Positions 16,150-28,500 of a stretch of 38,045 bases of DNA are shown piece by piece (position 1 is the first letter of the stretch; each line of letters starts with the position of its first letter). Under the pieces are notes generated by a model. It did not search any database. It worked only from the letters and a program-made list of their open reading frames with translations, and had not been told where the DNA came from. The position numbers and the translations under genes were made by a program. This stretch comes from Bradyrhizobium sp. Leo170 (GTDB lineage: Bacteria; Pseudomonadota; Alphaproteobacteria; Rhizobiales; Xanthobacteraceae), in the NCBI RefSeq assembly GCF_004296405.1, contig NZ_PSRR01000043.1:1-38045 (forward strand), read 5' to 3'.

Positions 16150-19100
16150 ATGTCTCGCCCCGCTGCCACCGCTTCGTCAATCTCCGCCTACCGCAATGCG
16201 CGCCGCGCTGCATTGCTCACCGGCGTCAGTGTGGCGGCGCTGTTCTTCTCCGACCCGGTCGCGATAGCTCGTCCCTTGGGTGGACAGGCGCCGACACCGT
16301 CGGCAGCGGCGATCGCGGCAGCGCAATCGGCGCAACAGGAAGCCGCCCGCGCCGCGAGTCAGTCCTCGGATGCACTCAAGCGGGCGACGCTCGCGATCCA
16401 GGCGCAGCAGGCCAGCCAACAGTCGGCCCGTGATGCCGCGCGCGCCGCAGTGAATGCGTCTTCGATCCCCAATGGTTTGGGCGTCGGTGGACTTCAGCGG
16501 CCGGCCGGCGCTGTTCCGGGAACCGACCTGTGGCAGGGGGCGAACCTGCCGACACAGTTCACGGACGGCGACCGCGTCAAGGTCAATATCGGGCAGACCC
16601 AGCAGAAGGCCATTCTCACCTGGGACACTTTCAATGTCGGCGCTCGGACCGATCTGCGGTTTGAGCAGCACGGCAACCGCGACTGGGTCGCGCTCAACCG
16701 GGTGCTCGGCACGGATGCGCGGCCGAGCCAGATCCTCGGCAATATCAAGGCCGACGGCTCGGTCTACGTGATCAACCAGAACGGCATCATCTTCGGCGGC
16801 GGAAGCCAGATCAATGTCGGTGCGCTGATCGCATCGACGGCGAAGATGTCGGACGAGCAATTTCTGAAGGGCATCTATTCAACGCAGACGGGATCGACCT
16901 GGACGCCGAGCTTCACCGACGCGGCGGCGCTGCTCGGCAATGGCACGGGCGGCGGGGTGGTCAAGGTCGAAGCGGGTGCACAGATCGAGACGCGCGCACC
17001 GGCGTCCGTCACATCCGGCGGCGGCTTCGTGCTCTTGATGGGCGGGCAGGTCGTCAATGCCGGCTCGATCGCGACACCGCTGGGCCAGGCTCAACTGGCG
17101 GCGGGCGATGACTTCGTGCTGCGCCGTGGCTATGGCACCGACCAGAACGTCGCATCGACCACGCGCGGCAGCGAGATCGCGCCAGTGTTGCATACCGGCG
17201 GCCTCGTCGGGCTGGTCCGCAATGACGGTGTGGTCTTCAGCGCGCAGGGCGACATCACGCTCGCCGGCCGCACCATCGAGCAGAACGGCGCCCTGGTCGC
17301 CTCGACCTCGGTCAACACCCGCGGCACCATCCATCTGCTCAATTCGGCGACCGACACGCGCGGCAGCGTGACGCTCGGCGCGGGCAGCGTCACCACCGTC
17401 ATCCCCGAGCTCGAGAGCGGGGAGACCGCGCTCAACGGCCAGCGCGACGCGCTGATCACGGCGTCCGCCACCGCGAACCAGCAGCGCGGCCAGTCGGCGA
17501 CCGGTCGGTTCGACAATCTCTCCCTGCTTGCCGATCGTCTCGATCAGTCGCGCATCGAGATCGTCACTGGCGGCAATGTGATCTTCAAGGGCGGCGAGGG
17601 AGCAGGTTCGCTGACCATGGCGCAGGGCGGGCAGGTGGCGGTGTCCGCTGGCGGGCGCATCTTCACCGAGAGTGGCGCCACGATCGACGTCTCCGGCGTG
17701 CGCAACGTGTCGCTGGCGATGTCGGCCAACAACATCATGGTCAATATCCAGGGCAATGAGCTGCGCGATTCACCGCAGAACCGGGACAGCAATGCGCTGA
17801 AGAACGCCGACGTCTGGGTCGATATCCGCGATCTGACCTACGTGCCGTCGGGCACGGGCGGCTATGAGGGCGATCGCTACTACACGCCGGGCGGGCTGCT
17901 CGAAGTCGGTGGCCATCTCGCCAACATCCGGCACAGGATCGGCGAATGGAGCGCAGTTGGCGGCACCATCACGCTGTCGGCGCCGGCGGTGATCGCGCAG
18001 GCCCGATCGGTGTTCGACATCTCGGGCGGCTCGATCCGCTATGAGGCCGGCTATATCCGGACCACGAACTTCCTTGGGGCCGACGGGCGGCTCTACAACA
18101 TCAACGATGCCCGCGCCGACATGACCTTCTATGGTCTTGGCAGCGGCTTCATCCGCAAGCACGAGCGCTGGAACGTCACCGAGGTCTGGACCAGCCCGTT
18201 CGGCCGCGGCCGCGAGAGCGTGCGTTGGGAGGAGGGCTACACGGTCGGGCGCGATGCCGGACGGCTGATTCTGTCCACGCCGACGGCGGTGTTCGAGGGC
18301 GACATCCTCGCCGACGTCGTCACCGGCGAGCGGCAGCAGCAGGCGCGGCCTGAAGGCATCACTGATGGTTACAAGGCTGCGCAAAATACGATCGCGCAGG
18401 CCGGCTCGCTCGTGCTGGGGCGCTATGACCTGACGGCGGGGAACAACGGGCCCTATGCGGTGGATGTCAGAATCGGCGATGTCGCCGACGTCACCGGCAA
18501 TCTGACGAGCGACGCCGCGCTGTCCGGGGAGCGCACCGGCACCGCATGGTTTGATGCCGATCGCCTGAACGAGGTCCGGCTTGGCGGGCTGACGCTGGAG
18601 ACGCGTGGTAAGATCGCCATCGAGAGCGACCTGACGCTGGCCGATGGCGGCGTGCTGACGCTGGCTGCACCCACAACCGACATTGCCGCCGATGTCACCG
18701 CGCGCAGCGGGTCGATCCGCGCGACCAACTGGTTCGCGATCCACCCCAACAGCGCCGCCGTTCCCGGCGAGCTGTTCGATGCTGATGGCGCGGCTTCCAT
18801 CACGCTGCGCGAGGGCGCGATGCTGGATGTGCGTGGTCTGTGGGTCAATGCCGTCGTTGAACCGGCCGATACCGATAAGCTGGCGCATATCGACGGCGGC
18901 GATGTCTTCCTGGCCACCAGCGCCAATGTGACGATGGAGAAGGGTAGCCGGATCGACGTGTCCTCGGGCGCGGCCTTGAAGGAGACGAACAAGACCGTCG
19001 GCGGCGCGGGCGGCGATGTCATTCTCGCCAGCGGAGCGCCCCAGAATGGTCCCGTCGGTTCCAATAGCACGCTGAAGCTCGATGGCGATATCGCCGGTTA

Positions 19101-22100
19101 TGGCGTGAAAGGCGGCGGCACGCTGCAAATCGAGACCGCAATGGCGGTCGCGATCGGTGGCGGATCGTCGCAAGGTCTGTCGCTTGCCACCGATCTGTTC
19201 CAGTCCGGTTTCTCAAAATATGACATTACCGGCTATGGCGGCGTCAAGGTGGCGGAAGGCGCGGCGCTGGATGTGTTCGCGCCTGTCTACCGGGTCAAGG
19301 ACGGGGGCTTCGGCGTACCCTCCGCCGCTGATACGTCGAGCGCGCTTGAGATATGGACGCCGCCGCTGTGGCAGGAAAATGCGGTCAAGGGGGTGCTCAC
19401 CCAGCGCGCCGGCGCCAGCCTGAAGCTTGGTTCCGGCGGGCCTTATGTGGCGGTGAAAGCGCCGGTCGAAATAAGCGAAGGCGCGGTCGTCACCGTCGAT
19501 CCGGGCCAGAAGATCGAGCTCAGCGGCGGGGGCCAAATCACCATCAATGGGCGGTTGAACGCCTATGGCGGCCGCATTGCCATCACCGATCTGAGCCTCC
19601 CCGGCTATGACGGCACCGCCAAACCCACCTCGGTGTGGATCGGCGACAGAGCGGTGCTGGATGTGGCGGGCCGTGCCTATGTGGCGCGCGATGGCAAAGA
19701 CCGCCGCTATGGCGTGGTGCAGGATGGCGGCAGCATCGAGATCGGCGGCGCGATCGACTGGGAAGATGTGAAGACCAATACCAATCGTCCGTCGGACCGC
19801 TTCCTGATCATCCGTCCCGGCGCGGTGCTCGATGCGTCGGGCGCAAGCGCGGTGCTGGATATCCCGGAAAGCGGTCTTGGCGCTGCCGGACAGCCGGTGG
19901 CCGTCGCGGGCGACGGCGGCTCGATCGTGCTGCGGTCGGCCAACGGCCTTTATCTCGATGGCTTTATGCACGCGGCGGCGGGCGGCGAAGGCGCTTCGGG
20001 CGGCACGCTCGGCATCGCGTTTACCGGCTCCGAATGGAGGAACGGCATGCCGGTCGATCCGGCACTTCTTAACCCGCGCGTGATCACGCTGGCGCAAACA
20101 CAGGGCGAAAGCGTGCTGTCGCCGGGTCTTGCGGCGGGCGCGGCCGATGCGGGCCTCACCTATGGCTTCGCGCGGCTGGGCAAGGACCGCATCGAGGCGG
20201 GCGGGTTCGATCATCTGTCGCTGGCGGGCACGGTTTTCGCCGAGGGCGATTTGAGCCTGGCGCTGCGCGGCAGCTTCCGCCTCTTTGGTGGCCTCGCCTT
20301 GGCCGGGTCGGCGCCGGACAGGGCGGCAGTGGCGATATCAGCTCCCTATGTGCGCCTGGCGCAGACCTATTATCCTACCCTGTTCTCTGGCGCCAACATC
20401 ATCAAGCCGACCCCGGCGCCTACTGCGGCGAGGCCGGGAGCTCGGCTGGCCGTCGATGCCGACCTGATCGATATCGGCGGCAATGTTTTCCTTTCCAGCT
20501 TCGGCGAAACGGCGCTCACGAGCCGGGGCGATATAAGGCTGCTCAATGGCTATAATGCGGATGTGAACGCGGGCAATTGGCCGACGCAATTGGTCGTGCC
20601 CGGCAATCTGACGCTTACGGCGGCGCAAATCTATCCGGCCACCGGCGCGACGGCGAGGATCATGGCCGGCGCCATCCCCATCTCCGCCGGGAGCGTTACC
20701 GACGTAAAAATCACCGACCCGAACGGCCGGCTGACGATCCGCTCCATCGGCGGCGCCACGCCCGATGTGCCGTATTCCGTCTTCGGCACGCTCATGCTTG
20801 GCGCCGCGTATATCGATCAGGGCGGCGTGGTCCGTGCGCCCCATGGCAGCCTCCAGATCGGCACCACCTCTTTCACGGCCGCCCAGGGCATCCAGAGCCA
20901 AGTCACTTTCCTGCCGGGCAGCCTGACCTCGGTCAGCGCGGCGGGACTCACCATGCCCTATGGCGGCACGCTGGATGGCATCGTCTATCGCTACAACGGC
21001 GTGGAGGTCCAGCCGGACGGGATAAGCCCCCGCGGCTCAGGCGATGAGCCCAAGCGCGGGATTTCGCTCTACGGCGTCGCGGTCGATGTGCGGGAGGGCG
21101 CGACGCTCGACCTCTCGGGCGGCGGTGACCTCACCGGCGCGGGCTTCGTCAGCGGGCGCGGCGGCTCGGTCGATGTGCTGCGCGCCGCGTTTGCCGACGC
21201 CAATCCCGCCTATGGCTTCAGCCGGTCGGGCAATGCCGTCTATGCCATCGTCCCCGGCTTTGCCGGCGGCTATGCGCCGGTTGCCGCCGATGCGGGCGCG
21301 GGCAACCCGGGTATCGGGCGGCAGGTGACGATCCCTGCGGGCATACCCGGCCTGCCGGCGGGCACCTATACGCTGCTGCCATCCACCTATGCGCTGCTGC
21401 CGGGCGCGTTCCGCGTCGAGATCGGCGCCGGCAATCAGATGGGCCTCGCCGGCGTCACCGGCATCGGCAACGGCTCCTATGTCGCGGCGGGGCTCATGGG
21501 AACCGCCAATACCGGCGTGCGCGACACGCTGGCGAGCCAGATCATCATCACCCCTGCGACAAGTGTCCGCACCCATTCGTCCTACAATGAGAAGAGCTAC
21601 AATGATTTCGTGCTGGCCGATGCGGCGCGGCGCGGCATTGCGCGCGGCATGATGACCGTGGACGCCAAGACACTGGCGCTGATGCCGAGCGCGGGGGCGG
21701 GGCTGGGCGATACGCCCGCCCTCAAATTCGACGGCAAGGCGCTGTTCGCGCCGCAGGCCGGAAGCGTTGGCTTCGGCGGCACACTGGCGGTGGGGATCAC
21801 TTCAAATCGTCCGATTGAAATCCTTGCCGATGGCCAGAAGCCGGCGGGGACGGACAAGAACGGCGTCGCGCTCTATGCCAGCGATCTCAGCGGCTTCGGC
21901 GCATCGCGCCTGTCGATCGGCGGCGTACCCGTGGTGAGCTATGGCGGCACCCAGGTGGGCTTTATCGGCCCCGCCAATTCCGTGATCGTCCGCTCGGGCG
22001 CGGTGCTGTCGGCGCCGGAGGTGTTTCTGATCGCCGCGGGAAGCGATGCAAGGCCGGGGGAGGGGCGCATCGTGGTCGAGCAGGGCGCGTCGATCACCAC

Positions 22101-22512
22101 GATCGGCCGTGGCGCGCCGAGCTATGATTCCAGCGACGGCTTCATTTTCGGCGGCGGCAACATGAGCATGCTCGCGGTGTCCAATGGTTGGATCAATTTG
22201 CTGGCTCCGACCCAGCCCGGCAGCGTGCCGGTCGATATCGGCGGCTGCATCACGGTCTGCTCAAGGCGAAACCACGCTTTATACCGAAGGCACCATCGGC
22301 GTTTCCACCGACAAGGCCTTCACGCTCGCCGACAATCTTCGCTATGGCGCGCGCAATCTGGTGCTGGGGGTCTCGGCGGTCAATCTCGGCTCCAGCGAAA
22401 GGCTGGCCGCTGCCCGCGCCGCGGGCCAGCTCCCGCCGGGCATGACGCTCAATCAGGATGTGCTGGCGGGCCTGCTCAAGGGCAACACCGCCATCGGCAC
22501 GCCCGCGCTTGA
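16150..22512 (+). CDS. Giant two-partner-secretion exoprotein (filamentous haemagglutinin family), 5' part, frame broken
   Basis: N-terminal about 2,040 residues of a TpsA adhesin of the filamentous-haemagglutinin type. Order of parts: a signal-like N-terminus (AALLTGVSVAALFFS); an alanine/glutamine-rich probable coiled coil (about 35-100); the TPS secretion domain (about 104-330), with WDTFNVGARTDLRF and the hallmark NQNGIIFGGGSQINVGALIAST starting at residue 209; then a long array of glycine-rich beta-helix repeats. Such proteins cross the outer membrane through a TpsB pore and act in adhesion. ATG 16,150 has GGAGAG ahead; an in-frame ATG at 16,084 would add 22 residues. Homologous text stops at about 22,260; the last 84 codons to 22,512 are out-of-frame. 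The gene continues in the next frame to 28,621. It lies downstream of the sigma/FecR pair, which probably controls it. Confidence 0.85.
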   Translation: MSRPAATASSISAYRNARRAALLTGVSVAALFFSDPVAIARPLGGQAPTPSAAAIAAAQSAQQEAARAASQSSDALKRATLAIQAQQASQQSARDAARAAVNASSIPNGLGVGGLQRPAGAVPGTDLWQGANLPTQFTDGDRVKVNIGQTQQKAILTWDTFNVGARTDLRFEQHGNRDWVALNRVLGTDARPSQILGNIKADGSVYVINQNGIIFGGGSQINVGALIASTAKMSDEQFLKGIYSTQTGSTWTPSFTDAAALLGNGTGGGVVKVEAGAQIETRAPASVTSGGGFVLLMGGQVVNAGSIATPLGQAQLAAGDDFVLRRGYGTDQNVASTTRGSEIAPVLHTGGLVGLVRNDGVVFSAQGDITLAGRTIEQNGALVASTSVNTRGTIHLLNSATDTRGSVTLGAGSVTTVIPELESGETALNGQRDALITASATANQQRGQSATGRFDNLSLLADRLDQSRIEIVTGGNVIFKGGEGAGSLTMAQGGQVAVSAGGRIFTESGATIDVSGVRNVSLAMSANNIMVNIQGNELRDSPQNRDSNALKNADVWVDIRDLTYVPSGTGGYEGDRYYTPGGLLEVGGHLANIRHRIGEWSAVGGTITLSAPAVIAQARSVFDISGGSIRYEAGYIRTTNFLGADGRLYNINDARADMTFYGLGSGFIRKHERWNVTEVWTSPFGRGRESVRWEEGYTVGRDAGRLILSTPTAVFEGDILADVVTGERQQQARPEGITDGYKAAQNTIAQAGSLVLGRYDLTAGNNGPYAVDVRIGDVADVTGNLTSDAALSGERTGTAWFDADRLNEVRLGGLTLETRGKIAIESDLTLADGGVLTLAAPTTDIAADVTARSGSIRATNWFAIHPNSAAVPGELFDADGAASITLREGAMLDVRGLWVNAVVEPADTDKLAHIDGGDVFLATSANVTMEKGSRIDVSSGAALKETNKTVGGAGGDVILASGAPQNGPVGSNSTLKLDGDIAGYGVKGGGTLQIETAMAVAIGGGSSQGLSLATDLFQSGFSKYDITGYGGVKVAEGAALDVFAPVYRVKDGGFGVPSAADTSSALEIWTPPLWQENAVKGVLTQRAGASLKLGSGGPYVAVKAPVEISEGAVVTVDPGQKIELSGGGQITINGRLNAYGGRIAITDLSLPGYDGTAKPTSVWIGDRAVLDVAGRAYVARDGKDRRYGVVQDGGSIEIGGAIDWEDVKTNTNRPSDRFLIIRPGAVLDASGASAVLDIPESGLGAAGQPVAVAGDGGSIVLRSANGLYLDGFMHAAAGGEGASGGTLGIAFTGSEWRNGMPVDPALLNPRVITLAQTQGESVLSPGLAAGAADAGLTYGFARLGKDRIEAGGFDHLSLAGTVFAEGDLSLALRGSFRLFGGLALAGSAPDRAAVAISAPYVRLAQTYYPTLFSGANIIKPTPAPTAARPGARLAVDADLIDIGGNVFLSSFGETALTSRGDIRLLNGYNADVNAGNWPTQLVVPGNLTLTAAQIYPATGATARIMAGAIPISAGSVTDVKITDPNGRLTIRSIGGATPDVPYSVFGTLMLGAAYIDQGGVVRAPHGSLQIGTTSFTAAQGIQSQVTFLPGSLTSVSAAGLTMPYGGTLDGIVYRYNGVEVQPDGISPRGSGDEPKRGISLYGVAVDVREGATLDLSGGGDLTGAGFVSGRGGSVDVLRAAFADANPAYGFSRSGNAVYAIVPGFAGGYAPVAADAGAGNPGIGRQVTIPAGIPGLPAGTYTLLPSTYALLPGAFRVEIGAGNQMGLAGVTGIGNGSYVAAGLMGTANTGVRDTLASQIIITPATSVRTHSSYNEKSYNDFVLADAARRGIARGMMTVDAKTLALMPSAGAGLGDTPALKFDGKALFAPQAGSVGFGGTLAVGITSNRPIEILADGQKPAGTDKNGVALYASDLSGFGASRLSIGGVPVVSYGGTQVGFIGPANSVIVRSGAVLSAPEVFLIAAGSDARPGEGRIVVEQGASITTIGRGAPSYDSSDGFIFGGGNMSMLAVSNGWINLLAPTQPGSVPVDIGGCITVCSRRNHALYRRHHRRFHRQGLHARRQSSLWRAQSGAGGLGGQSRLQRKAGRCPRRGPAPAGHDAQSGCAGGPAQGQHRHRHARA

Positions 22513-25500
22513 AACGCTGGTGCTGAACGCGCGGGAATCCTTCAATCTGTTCGGCTCGGTCGAATTGAACACGCTCGCCACCGGCACCGGCAAATCGTCG
22601 GTTCAGCGGCTGGTGTTCGGCACCCCCGCCGTCTACGGCTATGGCGCGGCTGATGACAAGGTCACCATCACCGCCGGAGAGTTCATCTGGGCGGGCGCGA
22701 TAGCCGCCGGCCAGAGCTCGGTTCCGGGCTATTCGACACCGGCCGCGCCGGGCGCCGCGATGCGCGACCTGCTCGGAGACGGCAGCCTCGACATCGTGGC
22801 TGACCGCATCCTGCTCGGCTATGCGCCCAACACCCAGCCCAATAATCTGGTTTCCGCCGATCGTCTCGCGCTCGGCTTCGCGTCCGTCAATCTGACGGCG
22901 AGCGACCGGATCACCTCCAGCGGCAAGGGGTCGCTCGCGGTCTATCACCATCAGGGCGACTATGTGGCCGATAAGGGCTGGCAATATAGCGGCGGCGACT
23001 TGACGCTGAACAGCCCGCTCGTGACGGGCGAGGCTGGCTCGGTCAATAGCCTCACGGCGGGCGGCGCGATCACGCTGTCAGGCGCGGGGAAGACGGCAGG
23101 CAGCGACACGCTGGGCGCGGAACTGCAACTTGCGGCGCAAAGGATCGGTATCGGCACGACGCTGGCGTTTGCCTCCGGCAAGCTGGCGCTCAACGCCGCG
23201 CAGGATATCACGCTCACCGACAAGGCCCGCATCGATCTTGCGGGACGCGCGGTCAAGATGTTCGACGTCACCAAATATAGCTGGGGCGGCGACCTCATAT
23301 TGGCCAGCACGGGCGGAAACATCCTTGCTGCGTCGGGTTCGCTCATCGATCTCTCGGCGAAGAACAATCGCGGCGGCGCGATGAGCGTTACGGCGCTGGG
23401 GACCGCGGCGGGGCATGTCGATCTCACGGGAACCATCCTCGGTTCCGCCAGCGGCGCATATGATGCCGGCGGCACGATCGTCCCCTATGATGCCGCGCAA
23501 TTGACGTTGCGGGCGCAGACGCTGGCGGATTTCGCCGGGCTCAACAGCCGGCTCAACGCGGGCGAAGTCTTCGGCGCGCGGCGCTTCCAGATCAAACAGG
23601 GCGATCTCACGGTTGGCGACGAGGTAAAAGCGCGCGAGGTGCAGATCGTCGTCGATGGCGGTAATCTCACCGTCAATGGCCGCATCGACGCCAGCGGTTA
23701 TCAGGTCGGCGCGATCCGGCTTGCCGCCAAGCGCAGCCTCACCCTCAACGGCACGCTCGACGCGCATGGCACGGGGATGCGCTTCGACAGCTATGGCAAG
23801 ATCATCGACAGTCCGAACCGGGCCATCGTCGATTTGACGAGCCGCGAAGGCAGGCTCACGCTTGGGACCAATGCGGCAATCGATTTGCGCGCCGGAACCG
23901 GAATCGCGCAAGGCACGGGCGCGGGCAGGAACGACGGCAAGGCGCGCGGCACGCTCGACCTCAACGCCGCGCGGGTGGGCGCGGATGATGTGGCGATCGA
24001 TATTCTGGGGACACCCGCGATATCAGGCGCGAAGACGACAGCCGTCAATGCCTTCCGCAGCTATGACGATGCGCCGCTGGCGGACCTGCCCGACGTGTCG
24101 GGCGCGCGGCCGCAGCTCATCACGCAAGCCTATCTCGACACCATCGACGGCCACAGCCAGGCCTTCATCAACGCCGCGCTCGGCAATGCGTCGCTCACCG
24201 CGCGTCTGAAGCGCCTTGGCGATTATCATTTGCGTCCCGGCGTCGAGATCGTCAGCAACCAGGCGACCAATCCCGGCGGCGCGCTGACGGTTTCGGGCGA
24301 TATCGACCTGTCGAACTATCGCTACGGCCCCAATGCCAATCGTCTCAACCCGGCGCTGCGCGGCTTCGGCGAGCCGGGTGTGCTGGTCATCCGCGCGGCG
24401 GGCGATTTGAACATCCATGGCAGCATCAATGACGGCTTCGCGCCGCCGCCTGACAATCCCGACGAAAAGGGCGCGGGCTGGGTGCTGACCGAGGGGCGCG
24501 ACGATCTGAACGGCGGCAAGACGCCGTTCGGCGGCGACATCGTGGTCCCCATCGATGGCGTGGTGCTGGATACGGGAACGCAGTTCCAGCAGGGCGCGGT
24601 GCTCAATTATGATATCCCGGCCGGCGCGGCGACATTGCCGGCAGGCACGGTTCTGCCGGTCGCGATGGTGCTTGACGGCAATCTGACGCTGGTGGCGGGG
24701 CAGGTGCTGGCGGCGGATGTGGTGACATCATCAGGCACACTCATCAAGGCGGGCACCGTGCTGGGCGAGGCCCTGACCTTGACGCCGGGCGCGCGGCTCG
24801 GCGCGGGCACGCGCCTTAATGCGGATGCCAAGATGGCGGCCTTCACTTGGCCCAAGGGCGTGCCGCTGCCGGTGATGCTCGCTACCCGCCAGCGCATCAC
24901 GCTGGCGCGCGGCGCGCTGATCCCGTCCCAGACCAAGGTGGAGCTGGTGGACGACAAGCCGGTCAATCTATGGCCGGTCGATGCCGACGGACGCCAGAAC
25001 CGCCGCAACTGGGCGCTGGCGCCGATGCTGCCCGAAGGGGCGACATCATGGAGCACCACGGTGGTGGCGGGAGCGGATCTCGGCTCCGCCGATGTGCGGG
25101 CGCTCGATGTGGCCGGCAAGGGCGATATCGTGCTGGCGGATACGCATTATGGGATGCGTGGCTCTGTGCAAGATTCATCTGTCTTGAGATTCACGAAGGC
25201 TTTCGTATCCGACATTTGGGGCGATCCAGCCGTAGAGGGAATGACGCTGGAAGAATTCTTGGCCTATACCGGCTTTCCCTCGATAGAAGCGGCTCTTGGT
25301 GTCAGTCTGGAAGAACTCTGCGGACTTGGCGATTTCTGCGTTGGCGGCGGCGGCGGTGGCACGAAGACCTACACCTACAGCCCGGAATACCCACTCTACA
25401 GTGTGCTGCGCACCGGCACCGGCGATCTGAATCTGCTCGCGAGCCGCGATGTGCGCATGATGTCGATGTTCGGCGTCTATACGGCGGGTACGCCGACCGC

Positions 25501-28500
25501 GCTGCCAGGCGGCGAGACCGCCAACGCGGGTTTCAACCTGCCGCGCGGCACACGCGCCGGTACCGATTCCATTCTCGGCACGGTCAATGAAAGCATGGAT
25601 TACAGCGCCGCGCTGGCGGCTTATCGGGCGTGGTATCCCGATCAGGGCGGCAATCTGCTGGTTTCCGCCGGCCGCAATGTGAGTGGCGATAGCTGGGACA
25701 AGGACTCGGCCAGCGCTACAAAGGAGAAATTTCAAGCAGCCCTCTATTCCAGCAGCGCGGTCGGCAATTGGCTGTGGCGGCAGGGTAACAGCGGCACGGC
25801 TGGGGTGAATGACATCGCCACGAGCTGGTGGATCAATTTCGGCACTTATGTGAACAGCTCCGACGCAGGGGGCGCCACGCCACGTCTGGTCGGCTTCACC
25901 GGCTTTGGCGCGCTGGGCGGCGGCAATGTCGATATCATCGCCGGCGGCAATGCCGGCGTGGTCGATGCGCGCGGCGATGCCGCCCGCAACACCAGCGCCA
26001 ATCGCTCGGCGCGATCGCAGGGGCTGGTCGCGGCGGTCGGCTCGACCGGGCGTGTGGTCGGCGGCGATCTCGTGCTGACGGGCGGCGGCGATCTCTCGAT
26101 CAAGGCCGGCGGTTCATTCAATTCCGATCTGGAGTCCGTCACGGCGACATATCCGAGGCCGGTCTCGCATCTTCTCGACCTCAACGGCGTCTTCACCAAT
26201 CTGCGCGGCGCGGTCGCGTTTGAAAGTGGCGCGCTCGGCGGCATCAAGGACGGCTATAGCGCGAATGGCGGCGGCATTCGTCCGGATGATCCGTTCGTCG
26301 CCGCCGGCGGCATCCCCTTGGGCGGGCCGGTGCTGATGCTGGGCGACGCCGTCGCCACTATCGATACGCGCGGCGACCTCGTACTGGGCGGCGCGGGCGA
26401 TCCGGGCCGTGTGGGCCTCGTGAATACGTCCCCCTTCACCTATAATGGCGCAGCCTTTAGCGGCCAGGGCGAGGGCTGGTTCTCGCTCTGGACCCGGAAT
26501 ACCGCCATCAATCTGTTCTCCGCCGGCGGCGATTTGACGCCCACTCTCACGCCGAATGCGCAAATGCGGGGCAGCGCTGGGGGCAGCAATGTCAGCGTGG
26601 AGGATCTGCCGGCGGGTGTTACCCCTAGCTACCAATATTTCATCTATCCCTCCATCCTGAGCGCTGTCGCCGCCAGCGGCGATATCAAACTGGGCCAGGG
26701 CGCTTTCGACGTGACCAATGGGCCCCAAGCCTCGGGCCTGCTGCTCGCGCCATCGCCGAAAGGCCAGCTCGAACTGCTGGCCGGCGGCTCGATCTATGCC
26801 CCCACCCACAGTTACAGCATCAGCATTTCGGGCGCGGACACCGCGCTGCCGACGCCCTTCCGCCCGGCCTTCGCGGGCTATCGCACTTACAGCAATGGTG
26901 CCGATCCAACGTTGCTGGCGCACAATCTATCGGCTGATGGCACTAAGGGTATCGCAACGCTGTTCGCTTTCGGTCCCAATACGCCGCTCGACGCCGCGCT
27001 CCATGCCGGCAATGCAACCCCGTCGCGTTTCTATGCCGTGTCGGGCGATATTGTCGGCCTCGAGACCGGGGCCGTTCGCGACATGAAGGGGAAAGCGGCA
27101 GTGTTCGGGTTCAATCGCAACATCCTGACCTGGTATGAAGCCGGCGCGCCGGTGTCGATGCGCGCCGGCGGCGACATATTGGGCGCCGATATCGTGTCGG
27201 TGCATAGCAATCTGACCGATATGTCCCTGGTCGAGGCCGGCGGCGACATCGTCTACAGCAATGTGACGGTCGCCGGCCCCGGCGCGCTGGAAATCACGGC
27301 GGGCCATGGCATCCAGATGGAGGACAAGGCCTCCGTCACCTCCGTGGGCGCGATCATCAGCAACGACAAGCGCGACGGCGCGTCCATCACCATGATGGCC
27401 GGAATGGAGGGCGCGGACTGGAATGCGATCCGCGCCCGCTATCTCGACCCGGTCAACCTCGCCGATCCCGCCCGTCCGCTTGCTGACCAGCCGGGCAAGG
27501 CCGCCAAGATCTATGCGAAGGAATTGTCCGACTGGCTGGCGGAACGCTACGGCTTCACCGGCACGGATAAAGAGGCACTGGCCTATTTCGACGGCCTCGC
27601 GCCGGAGCAGCAGCGCATCTTCCTGCGGCAGGTCTATTATGCGGAGCTGCGCGAGGGTGGCCGGGAATACAACAACCCCGCCAGCAGCCGCTACGGCTCT
27701 TACCTGCGCGGCCGCCAGATGATCGCGGCGCTGTTCCCGGACAAGGATGCGCAAGGAAACGAAATCGCGCGCGCCGGCGACATCACCCTCTTCGGCGGCT
27801 CGGGCGTGAAGACGCTGTTCGGCGGCGATATCGAGCTCATGGCCCCGGGCGGCCAGATCGTCGTCGGCGTCGAAGGCCAGGTGCCGCCGTCCACGGCGGG
27901 CGTGGTGACGCAAGGGACAGGCGATATCGGCTTCTATTCGAAGGGTTCCGTGCTGCTCGGCCTGTCGCGCATCATGACGACGTTCGGCGGCGACATCCTC
28001 GCCTGGTCGGCGGAAGGCGACATCAACGCCGGCCGCGGCGCAAAGAGCACGATCGTCTACACGCCAGCGAAGCGCGTTTACGACAATTATGGCGCCGTGA
28101 CTCTGTCGCCAAACGTGCCGTCCTCAGGTGCGGGCATCGCGACCCTCAACCCCATCCCAGGTGTCGCAGCGGGCAATGTCGATCTGATTGCACCGCTCGG
28201 CACGATCGATGCGGGCGAGGCGGGGATTCGCTCCTCCGGCAACGTCAACCTCGCGGCGTTGCAGATCATCAACGCCGCCAACATCCAGGCGCAGGGCAAT
28301 GTCACCGGCGTGCCCACGGTGCAGGCGCCGCCGGTCGCGGCATTGTCCACCAGCAGCAACCTGACGGCGGCGACGCAACAGGCTCAACCAATCGCGCCCA
28401 GCACCAACGACCGTCCGTCGATCATCATCGTCGAATTCCTCGGGTTCGGCGGCGGCGACGGGACCTCGCCGGATGGCGGTGAGGAGCGCCGTCGACGTGA

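Noticed and set aside
17770..19173. Long minus-strand open frame (467 codons) opposite the exoprotein gene
   Set aside because: Arginine/histidine/aspartate-rich text without domains, exactly antisense to clear beta-helix coding sequence. It is a by-product of GC-rich codon use.
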